A stretch of 6,961 bases of DNA, taken from assembly GCA_023441845.1 (NCBI GenBank), contig JAEZNF010000452.1:1-6961 (forward strand), read 5' to 3'. Shown here in pieces: positions 1-5,713 of this stretch. Origin of the DNA: Bacillota bacterium. Lineage in GTDB: Bacteria > Bacillota > Clostridia > Acetivibrionales > DSM-2933. The notes under the pieces were generated by a model, which was not told the DNA's origin, made no database searches, and worked only from the letters and a program-made list of their open reading frames with translations. Numbering within the stretch: position 1 is the stretch's first letter; each line of letters opens with the position of its first letter. The position numbers and the translations under genes are program-made.

Positions 1-863
1 GAATAATCCAATGCAATTCTCCAGGGCATACGTGCCGCATCATAGCTATATTCGTACTTTGCACTACCATTCCAAACCGTCAATGTTTGAGCCGTTCCGT
101 CAGCCTTACACCAGTCCGGAACCAATCCTGTTCCGTTATTATATTTTCCGATTTTGTTAAGTATCATATCATAGCACTTGTCCACAACTTTCAGCCACTC
201 TTGATTACCTGTAAAATCAGCATAAATTCTATACCATGCAGGAACAAAATAGCACGGATTCAAGGCATCTGAGCCTCCCCATTCACCAGGCTTCAAAATA
301 TAAGTTCCTGGCTCTACACAGTATCTATAGAGGTTATTTATATAATTTTTCGCTTCCTGTTCGTAGTTTATAATACCGTTTGATCCCCATTTTTTATGGG
401 CAAAGACAAGGGCTGTTGCCATATCTTCATCACCATCTGTTGCAGGCCCTGTTCCGACAACGGTACCGTTTTTATCAATAGACCAATCCATAAGCCCATG
501 CCCGTTGAAGTACTTCTTAGCATACCGATAAAGGTCATCAAACAAAGCCTTCTCATCAAAATACACAGAGAGAAGCATACCATAGCCCATACCTTCCGAG
601 CATGATGTGAACTCCTGATTCCCGGAGGTCTGTACTCTTCTGTAACCGCCTGCTCCGCTTGAGGTAATACGTTTGCTTTTCCATTCTTCCCAATCTCTTA
701 ATAACATAGCATTTGTACTTGCCTGATCATCTGCCAAAGAACTGATACCATAAGGATAAGGATTGGTTGAAGGTAAAGATGCTGCTTCAACTGAGCAAAT
801 GTTAGCCGCCATCAGACATACAAGTGTAATGATTGTGATTATGCACTTCAAAAATCGTCTCAT
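1..863 (-). CDS. Secreted glycoside hydrolase family 8 (endoglucanase CelA/CelC-like), 3' end cut by window edge
   Basis: The first 287 codons of this gene are visible and the frame is open to the left edge. The product should hydrolyse internal beta-1,4 glucan bonds (cellulose, possibly mixed-linkage glucan) outside the cell. Residues 1-27 form a signal peptide (basic MRRFLK, then a hydrophobic core, likely cleavage near SVEA/AS). The mature part starts with a PYPYG motif typical of GH8. Key motifs are WEEWKSKRI (58-66), SEGMGYG with the predicted acid Glu90 (Glu95 of clostridial CelA), ATDGDED (141-147, with the conserved subsite Asp) and YDAARMPWR with the predicted base Asp275. All catalytic positions are therefore intact in the visible part. 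The start is ATG at 863, with an AGGAGAG ribosome site 7 bases upstream. The remaining catalytic helices and any C-terminal dockerin or CBM lie outside the window, so cellulosomal versus free status cannot be told. It is divergent from the AraC-type regulator. GH8 also includes chitosanases, lichenases and xylanases; endoglucanase is favoured by similarity to CelA as I remember it. Confidence 0.93.
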   Translation of the reverse strand, partial: MRRFLKCIITIITLVCLMAANICSVEAASLPSTNPYPYGISSLADDQASTNAMLLRDWEEWKSKRITSSGAGGYRRVQTSGNQEFTSCSEGMGYGMLLSVYFDEKALFDDLYRYAKKYFNGHGLMDWSIDKNGTVVGTGPATDGDEDMATALVFAHKKWGSNGIINYEQEAKNYINNLYRYCVEPGTYILKPGEWGGSDALNPCYFVPAWYRIYADFTGNQEWLKVVDKCYDMILNKIGKYNNGTGLVPDWCKADGTAQTLTVWNGSAKYEYSYDAARMPWRIALDY

Positions 864-870
864 AAATTTT

Positions 871-877
871 CTCTCCT
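871..877 (-). promoter_or_regulatory. Ribosome binding site of the GH8 gene
   Basis: On the minus strand this reads AGGAGAG, 7 bases before the ATG at 863. It fixes the start of the GH8 gene ahead of its signal peptide. Confidence 0.85.
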
Positions 878-918
878 ATTCTCTCTCTTTAAACCTGATT
901 TAATTTTCCATATAATTC

Positions 919-931
919 ACAATAACCGTAA
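919..931 (+). repeat. Direct repeat copy 1, candidate regulator half-site
   Basis: The copy reads ACAATAACCGTAA. It matches 12 of 13 bases with the copy at 1049-1061 in the same orientation, exactly 130 bases apart start to start. It lies about 55 bases upstream of the GH8 start codon, within likely GH8 promoter space. AraC-family proteins commonly bind direct repeats, so an operator role is possible; chance in AT-rich DNA is not excluded. Confidence 0.35.
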
Positions 932-1048
932 ACATGCAAATTCTTTATTAAATAAGCATTTTTTATAAATACTTAATCAAGTTTTAGTTGGACTCTATTA
1001 TTCAGAATTATCGTATCCTACAACACCTCCCATCAGAAACTCAAAATG

Positions 1049-1061
1049 ACAATAACTGTAA
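1049..1061 (+). repeat. Direct repeat copy 2, candidate regulator half-site
   Basis: The copy reads ACAATAACTGTAA, one base different from the copy at 919-931. It is near the centre of the divergent region, about 185 bases from either start codon. Its role as an operator is inference from position and from the family's habit of binding direct repeats. Confidence 0.35.
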
Positions 1062-1115
1062 TCTGATTCTCCAACTCCCTGATAAAGCGTATTAATTCTA
1101 AGCCTCTTTCAGTTT

Positions 1116-1144
1116 TTTACACTATAATTATACTTTTTCATAAA
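1116..1144 (+). promoter_or_regulatory. Weak candidate promoter for the AraC-type gene
   Basis: TTTACA (1116-1121, five of six to TTGACA) is followed after 17 bases by CATAAA (1139-1144, four of six to TATAAT). It would give a leader of roughly 85 bases before the ATG at 1235. A perfect TATAAT also occurs at 1123-1128 but has no matching -35 box, and another at 1207-1212 lies too close to the ribosome site. In such AT-rich DNA these matches are weak evidence. Confidence 0.25.
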
Positions 1145-1220
1145 TATTTAAAACAATCGTATATATTATTTTTTATTGCACTATATTATTTTCGATTAAA
1201 TTATTTTATAATAAATTATC

Positions 1221-1228
1221 AGGAGGTG
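1221..1228 (+). promoter_or_regulatory. Ribosome binding site deciding the AraC-type start
   Basis: AGGAGGTG is a near-consensus Shine-Dalgarno sequence. The GTG at 1226-1228, which is in frame with the regulator, is part of this site and so cannot be its start. The ATG at 1235 lies 8 bases after AGGAGG, ideal spacing, and is the start chosen here. Confidence 0.9.
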
Positions 1229-1234
1229 TATCTG

Positions 1235-2134
1235 ATGAAAGAAGAAAGTCAAAGCCTTATAAATCCGTATATTATTAACTGCAATAACATCAATGAGGAA
1301 ACCCATTCATGGCCTGTAGGGATACTTTATAACCGCAGGATAGTAATGCTTTACGAGCTTGAACTCATAACAGGAGGATCGGGCAAAATTTTTACCGACG
1401 GAAAATGGATTGAAGCGTCAAAAGGAGACATATTTTTTAGAAAGCCGGGGATGGACGTTCAGGGAATTTCAGGTTACTATTTTTGTACTATTATATTTGA
1501 TCCTGTCTATTGCAAATCCCGTAAGGATATTTACAATTCCAAAGTGTCTTATTGGATGACAGGTGAAAATGAAAGGCTGCCTTATGTAGATTTTTTTGAT
1601 AACATTCCCCATAAATTCAATACCCCGAATTTTAATGATTATATGCTGCTTTTTTTAAATATCTTCAATACCTGCTCCAAAAAAAATATTAAGAATCAGC
1701 TTTCTATGAAGGCTGATTTATTGAAAATATTCACCATGATAAACAAAGATTTGAATAATCAATCTGTTGTTTTTAAAAGCCAGTCGGTAAAGAACAATTA
1801 CAAAAAAATAATGCTCTGCAAAAATTATATTGATAATAATTTATATAATTCTTTTTCCCTTGATACCCTTGCTGATATGTGCGGACTAAGTCGGACATTT
1901 TTTTGCAGGATTTTTGGAGAAATTATCGGCCAGCCGCCTTTTGAATATATAATTAATCAGAAACTTGGTATAGCAAAAATGCTCCTATCTACAACCAATA
2001 TGAGTATAAAAGAAATATCATCCTCCTGCGGATTTAGTGATGTTACATATTTTTACAGAGTATTTAAGGGCCACTTCGATATGACCCCCAAATCATTCCG
2101 TGAAAAGTTACAACTTTTTGATAAGGTTAATTAA
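1235..2134 (+). CDS. AraC-family transcriptional regulator
   Basis: This 299-residue cytoplasmic regulator has the usual two-part AraC layout. The N-terminal part (about residues 27-90) looks like a cupin-type sensing domain: alternating beta strands with the turn ELITGGSGKIFTDGKW and the SKGDIFFRKPG segment common to these folds. The C-terminal 100 residues carry two helix-turn-helix units: LDTLADMCGLSRTFFCRIF (about 209-227) and IKEISSSCGFSDVTYFYRVF (about 258-277), ending in MTPKSFR, the family signature. One oddity is Asp where most members have Gly just before the MTP motif (HFDMTP). The ligand is unknown; in this family cupin sensors usually bind sugars or small metabolites. Its divergence from the GH8 gene makes control of that gene the simplest hypothesis. 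The gene is much more AT-rich than the protease gene next to it (15 G/C in the 60 bases at 1681-1740). It ends with TAA and is convergent with the protease gene. Confidence 0.93.
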   Translation: MKEESQSLINPYIINCNNINEETHSWPVGILYNRRIVMLYELELITGGSGKIFTDGKWIEASKGDIFFRKPGMDVQGISGYYFCTIIFDPVYCKSRKDIYNSKVSYWMTGENERLPYVDFFDNIPHKFNTPNFNDYMLLFLNIFNTCSKKNIKNQLSMKADLLKIFTMINKDLNNQSVVFKSQSVKNNYKKIMLCKNYIDNNLYNSFSLDTLADMCGLSRTFFCRIFGEIIGQPPFEYIINQKLGIAKMLLSTTNMSIKEISSSCGFSDVTYFYRVFKGHFDMTPKSFREKLQLFDKVN

Positions 2135-2212
2135 ATTTTTTTCTTAATTGGTTTGTAAGCCTATAGTATGCCATAAGTTATTGCATTACGGAGTTTTTGA
2201 GTTCAAAAAATC
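2135..2212. other. Convergent gap with AT-rich inverted repeat
   Basis: This 78-base gap separates the 3' ends of the regulator and the protease gene. A run of seven T follows the regulator stop (2136-2142) but no GC-rich stem precedes it. A 7-base perfect inverted repeat, TTTTTGA/TCAAAAA (2194-2200 and 2203-2209), with an outer GAG/CTC pair across a 2-base bulge, reaches into the last codons of the protease gene. Neither side has a U-run after it, so it is a poor intrinsic terminator. No convincing terminator for either gene is visible. Confidence 0.4.
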
Positions 2213-5200
2213 TCACTGCTCATTTAAAAAACGCCTGAGAATTTCCGCAACCTCAGCTCGGGTTGCAGTATTTGCAGCATCAAGCCTGTTCTCTGTCTTA
2301 CCGTTTACAAGCTTGGCCTCCACTGCCCATATTATACCTTCGACAGCCCATTTTGAAACCTTATCCTTGTCCTGAAATCTATCCAACGTACTTTTTGAAG
2401 CAGTTGGAGTATAATCTTTTTGAAGTCTCCTGTTATAATTATAAATAATCACAGCCATTTGTTCCCGAGTGACGGGTGCATCAGGTAAAAATCTATTGCC
2501 GCCCAAACCCGAAACAATTTTATTGGCTAATGCCCAACTCACCGCTTTTTCGTACCAGCTGCCTTTAGCTACATCAAAAAAGTCTCCTGTTGTGTTTACC
2601 GGCGGTTCACCAGCCATCCTGTACAGCACTGTGACCAACATCCCACGAGTCATTGTAGCATTGGGTGCAAACGTATTTTGGGACAAACCGCTGAAAAATC
2701 CTTTCTCGCAAACAAAGGCAACCGCATCAAAATACCAGTCTTTTATCCCTACATCTGAAAACAGATTGTCCCAGTCCCCTGCCTCCGGCTCATTGTATGT
2801 ATCGGAAAGCACTGAGGGCTTCTCATTATCAGCATCCACTCCGGATTCAAGAGGTACTTCTCCGTCACTTAAAGGATAAGGCGTCTTAGCAATCGGAGTG
2901 CTCAAAGCGGCAGCATCTGACTTATTATCCTCAAAGCTGATGCCGCTTCCGCCTGACCCTCCGCCGGAGGTTTGACAGTCCCACTTTGCATAAACAGTCA
3001 GGTTGCCGTCAACTTTGATTGATGAAGTTATGGCAATCCCCTTGCCTTCTGCCTGGGTAAACCAGCCTCTAAAGGTACAGCCGCTCTTTTTCGGATCAGC
3101 CGGCAATGCTATTTTAGTATCGGGATTTACATTGGATATTTGGGTATAAACGGCTCCGTCATTCATAAATGTTACTGTATATGTAGCAGCACTGACATTA
3201 ATGTATAGATAAGCCTTTACATCCACATCCGAGCCTCCATTGCCAAAAAGCAATGTCAATTTATAATTGCCCTGCGGCAATCCCTTTAAATAAGCTTCCT
3301 TAATTTTAAGTACTGCTGTCTGGTTTTCCCCTGGCAATTGCTCCGGACTTATGCTGTAATCGACATCTTCTTTAAGTGAATAAACATCGTTTACAACCGA
3401 TACAAGAGAATTTCCGTAAAGGTCAATTTTAACAGCCGCATCACCGCTGCTCAAATTTTTGTCAAAAAGCACTGTGGAAGGTTCTATTGCCGGATTGCTC
3501 ACCGGGACAGCCTTTACATCTATTGAAAGTGTTTCATTGTCAGTACTGGTAAATGGTCCGTTTTTAGCACCAATTACAAGGCGTACTGTTTTTCCGGCAT
3601 CCTCCCTGTCCGGTATGTACGTTGCTTTATTTCCTTCAATGTCGGCTATACCTTTGCCGCTGCAGGAAATAATACTGTAAGACGTTTCATCGTTTACATC
3701 TTTAAACCATGCCGATATATCCCGGCACATATATGGCACAGCCGCTGTTTTTAAGTCATAGGAGGCAGGAACAGCCTCTCCTGAAGGAGCGGTACCTATG
3801 GCCCGGGGGCGGGCAAAGGAAGAATCCGAAACAAAAACAGTATAGCTTGTGGTGTTGCCTTCCCCCTTAGAAACCTCAAAGATCCAGGCCCTTCCGTCAT
3901 CTGCTGCAATCGGTGTACCTGTCCAGGCACCACTGTCCAAAGGAACAATATCTATATCCGTTGACAAAACCGGAGCATGATTGGAGGGCAGCACAACATG
4001 GTATGCATGGCTGTTTTGCTCATCAACTGCTGCGGTAACTCCCTGAACAACGACGGAGCTTAACGCCGTATCCGCTGCATCATACCATTTTGCATAATAT
4101 TCAACGTCTCCCGTACTGCTGCCGGCAACCTTTGAAATGCTGCTTCCCGTCATAGATGCATTATCATACCAGCCTGCAAATTTATAGCCGGACCGTACCG
4201 GAATAGGAAGATAAATTTCGTCACTCCTCCCAATCTTAAAACTGACAGGATAGTCTATGCCTGCTGTGCCGGTCAAGACACCTCCGTTACAATTATAAAC
4301 AATATTGTAATCTTTGGTAAGAGCCTCCGCCATTAGCCTGGCGTTGACAACACCATAGCCGTAAGATGTATCATAACCGTTTAAGGAAGCATCATCTACA
4401 GCACAGTCCCGAAGTAATTTTTTAAAGCCTTCTCCGTTAATTTCCTTGTTTGTCTGCTTCGCCATCGCTGCCAGGGAAGTCACAATAGGTGCTGCATAGG
4501 AAGTTCCTGTTCCGGAACTCACATATGCATCTGTGGAGGTATTCCCTAAACCCGGAATTTCCACACCTGGTGCAGTTACGTATACACTCGAATTTTTCTG
4601 TGAATTAGGAGCCACAACTCCTGTCTTATCTACCATACCTACACCCACAACACTGTCAAATGCAGCAGGATAATTCAGCGATACAGTATCTCCGTATTCC
4701 CCGTTTCCTACGGCACTTACCATGATAATTCCCTGTTCTGCCGCCTTGTCGATTTGCTCTCGCAAAGACTCTGCAAGGCTTTGTTTTGTACCTCCGAAAC
4801 TCATATTGATAACATCCGCCTTTTGCTGTATGGCATAAGCAATGGCACTTACAATGTTGGAAGTGCTTGTAGTCTTAGAGTCAAAACAGCGAAGCTCCAG
4901 AAGATTGACCCTGTCTGCAAGCCCGGCCAGGCCTTTTCCATTGTTTTTCACTGCTGCAATAATACCGCTCACAAAAGTACCATGCCCGGTACTATCTATA
5001 TTGTAAGCGGCAGTATCGCTGCCGGTAAAATTGTAGCCGCTAATGAGAGTGCCTGCCAAGTCCTCATGTGCTTCATTGACTCCCGAGTCTATAACCGCAA
5101 CCGTCACACCTCTGCCGTCAAGTCCTTTGTCCCATGCACCTGCAATTTCAAGGGCAGCTGCATACCATTCATTTGAAATCATAGGGTCCGAGGTCAGCTG

Positions 5201-5590
5201 CGTATCGGAATCCAACAGGCAGATATCATTGTTTTTCTCCACATATTCCACCATACCGGCATCCGCCAAGCTTTGTATATTCTCCAGGCTATCTGCCGTA
5301 AAAAGTCCATCCGTATATGGAATATGATTAAGGCCAAATGCAGCTTTGGTAGAAAATGCTCTGTATTTTTCCTTCTTCAGCTTAACAATATATCCATTCT
5401 TTTTATTTGCCTTAAGGCCCGCACCATCAGCACTTGCATATGCTCCGGGAATTGCGGGCATACTCAAAAGCAAGGCTAGAAATATAGCCGCAGCAGCTGC
5501 AAAAAATCTCGCAGCCCCAAATTGTTTGAGTATTTGCCCTCTCCGCACACTGTAAGGTATTATTCGCATTCTAATCAGAATACGCTTCAT
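2213..5590 (-). CDS. SLH-anchored subtilisin-family (S8) serine protease with X2, InlB-type and cadherin-like modules
   Basis: This 1125-residue protein is predicted to be an extracellular protease held on the cell wall. A long basic N-region and hydrophobic core (about 29-43) form a signal peptide, likely cut after AYA (50-52). Residues 65-125 resemble an I9-type propeptide (GYIVKLKKEKYRAF ... VEYVEKN). The S8 domain (about 140-415) has an intact triad: Asp168 in VAVIDSG, His203 in GHGTFVSG, Ser364 in GTSYAAP, plus oxyanion Asn296 in AVGNG. Then come an InlB/Flg_new-type repeat (428-502, FAGWYDN ... YYAKW), a degenerate cadherin-like sandwich (508-590), an Ig/cadherin-like region (591-695), an X2-type module (698-798), a second InlB-type repeat (803-870), a GGGSGGSG linker (877-884) and three SLH domains (943-1121) with TRGM, TREQ and TRAE motifs. 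The SLH domains should bind pyruvylated wall polymer. The ATG at 5590 is supported by GGAGG 6 bases upstream; the next Met, codon 8, has no ribosome site. Substrates are unknown; maturation or turnover of surface proteins is a plausible inference. Confidence 0.95.
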   Translation of the reverse strand: MKRILIRMRIIPYSVRRGQILKQFGAARFFAAAAAIFLALLLSMPAIPGAYASADGAGLKANKKNGYIVKLKKEKYRAFSTKAAFGLNHIPYTDGLFTADSLENIQSLADAGMVEYVEKNNDICLLDSDTQLTSDPMISNEWYAAALEIAGAWDKGLDGRGVTVAVIDSGVNEAHEDLAGTLISGYNFTGSDTAAYNIDSTGHGTFVSGIIAAVKNNGKGLAGLADRVNLLELRCFDSKTTSTSNIVSAIAYAIQQKADVINMSFGGTKQSLAESLREQIDKAAEQGIIMVSAVGNGEYGDTVSLNYPAAFDSVVGVGMVDKTGVVAPNSQKNSSVYVTAPGVEIPGLGNTSTDAYVSSGTGTSYAAPIVTSLAAMAKQTNKEINGEGFKKLLRDCAVDDASLNGYDTSYGYGVVNARLMAEALTKDYNIVYNCNGGVLTGTAGIDYPVSFKIGRSDEIYLPIPVRSGYKFAGWYDNASMTGSSISKVAGSSTGDVEYYAKWYDAADTALSSVVVQGVTAAVDEQNSHAYHVVLPSNHAPVLSTDIDIVPLDSGAWTGTPIAADDGRAWIFEVSKGEGNTTSYTVFVSDSSFARPRAIGTAPSGEAVPASYDLKTAAVPYMCRDISAWFKDVNDETSYSIISCSGKGIADIEGNKATYIPDREDAGKTVRLVIGAKNGPFTSTDNETLSIDVKAVPVSNPAIEPSTVLFDKNLSSGDAAVKIDLYGNSLVSVVNDVYSLKEDVDYSISPEQLPGENQTAVLKIKEAYLKGLPQGNYKLTLLFGNGGSDVDVKAYLYINVSAATYTVTFMNDGAVYTQISNVNPDTKIALPADPKKSGCTFRGWFTQAEGKGIAITSSIKVDGNLTVYAKWDCQTSGGGSGGSGISFEDNKSDAAALSTPIAKTPYPLSDGEVPLESGVDADNEKPSVLSDTYNEPEAGDWDNLFSDVGIKDWYFDAVAFVCEKGFFSGLSQNTFAPNATMTRGMLVTVLYRMAGEPPVNTTGDFFDVAKGSWYEKAVSWALANKIVSGLGGNRFLPDAPVTREQMAVIIYNYNRRLQKDYTPTASKSTLDRFQDKDKVSKWAVEGIIWAVEAKLVNGKTENRLDAANTATRAEVAEILRRFLNEQ
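2228..2764 (-). other. Triple SLH anchoring cassette of the protease
   Basis: Residues about 943-1121 hold three SLH domains starting FSDVGIKDWYFDAV, FFDVAKGSWYEKAV and FQDKDKVSKWAVEGI. Their binding motifs are TRGM, TREQ and TRAE, so the Arg expected to contact the secondary wall polymer is present in all three. The third repeat is the most divergent, with NRLDAANTATRAE lacking the usual F-x-P before the motif. Confidence 0.9.
3197..3499 (-). other. X2-type Ig-like module within the protease
   Basis: Residues about 698-798 match the X2 (CBM_X2) pattern: IEPSTVLFDKN at the start, a D/N-rich strand with LYGNSL, EDVDYSIS, then LKIKEAYLKGLPQGNYKLTL. These are the positions I remember from X2 modules of clostridial scaffoldins and cellulases (xxPxxATFDKN, TDYTVSG, IKKSYLxxLPxGxxxLTF). 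X2 modules are thought to act as spacers or to aid wall or polysaccharide association. Assigned from pattern memory only. Confidence 0.7.
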
Positions 5591-5698
5591 GCAATTCCTC
5601 CATAATCATAGGTGTCTCCACAGAATACATTTAAGCTTATAATATTTATACTGCAGTAAAAGTTCTGAGGAAATATCCCGGATAAGGAAGCACCAATA
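5591..5698 (-). promoter_or_regulatory. Gap between the second SLH gene and the protease gene
   Basis: These 108 bases separate two same-strand genes. Beyond the hairpin at the upstream end and the protease ribosome site, the minus strand has an AT-rich patch, TATAAATATTATAA (about 5637-5650), that could serve as a -10 region, but no good -35 box at 16-18 bases. A separate protease promoter is therefore possible but not shown. Confidence 0.3.
5597..5601 (-). promoter_or_regulatory. Ribosome binding site of the protease gene
   Basis: On the minus strand the site reads GGAGG (within TGGAGGAATTGC), 6 bases before the ATG at 5590. It supports this start over codon 8 (ATG at 5569), which has no purine-rich sequence in front of it. 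Confidence 0.85.
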
Positions 5699-5713
5699 TT
5701 AATTGGTACTTCC
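5686..5713 (-). terminator. Hairpin overlapping the stop of the second SLH gene, possible terminator
   Basis: In minus-strand RNA the arms GGAAGUACCAAU and AUUGGUGCUUCC form 12 pairs, including one G-U wobble, around a four-base UAAU loop that contains the UAA stop codon. On the plus strand the wobble becomes an A/C mismatch, so the structure favours minus-strand transcripts. Only UUAU follows the stem instead of a real U-run, so termination may be partial; a transcript-stabilising 3' end is the alternative. Confidence 0.5.

Larger units (their letters stand above)
864..1234. promoter_or_regulatory. Divergent intergenic region between GH8 and AraC-type genes
   Basis: These 371 bases are AT-rich, hold no credible coding frame, and must contain the promoters of two divergent genes. 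This is long for a simple back-to-back promoter pair, which leaves room for regulator binding sites. I see a near-perfect 13-base direct repeat (919-931 and 1049-1061) and a 7-base inverted pair AGTTGGA/TCCAACT (986-992 and 1070-1076). No clear sigma-A promoter for the GH8 gene stood out on the minus strand; TTGATT near 973-978 has only a poor -10 downstream. A weak plus-strand promoter is listed separately. Catabolite repression sites were not recognised. Confidence 0.6.

Noticed and set aside
368..605. Small frames inside the GH8 gene on both strands
   Set aside because: They overlap the conserved GH8 catalytic frame, have no ribosome sites and show no recognisable protein features.
947..977. 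ATTAA...TTAAT imperfect inverted repeat upstream of GH8
   Set aside because: Only 9 of 13 arm positions pair and all are in very AT-rich sequence, so chance is the simplest explanation.
1024..1031. Minus-strand GGGAGGTG resembling a ribosome site in the divergent region
   Set aside because: The only candidate start after it, TTG, is followed at once by TAG, so no peptide could be made.
1226..1234. GTG at 1226 as the regulator start
   Set aside because: The GTG is part of the Shine-Dalgarno sequence AGGAGGTG; the ATG at 1235 has correct spacing from it.
2103..2142. AAAAGTT/AACTTTT inverted repeat followed by a T-run as a terminator of the regulator
   Set aside because: The stem is almost only A-T, has a 2-base loop, and lies about 18 bases before the T-run, so it does not fit an intrinsic terminator.
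2469..5555. Plus-strand frames of 60-140 codons across the protease gene
   Set aside because: They are antisense shadows of a long, well-supported S8/SLH coding frame and look like low-complexity read-through of its codons.
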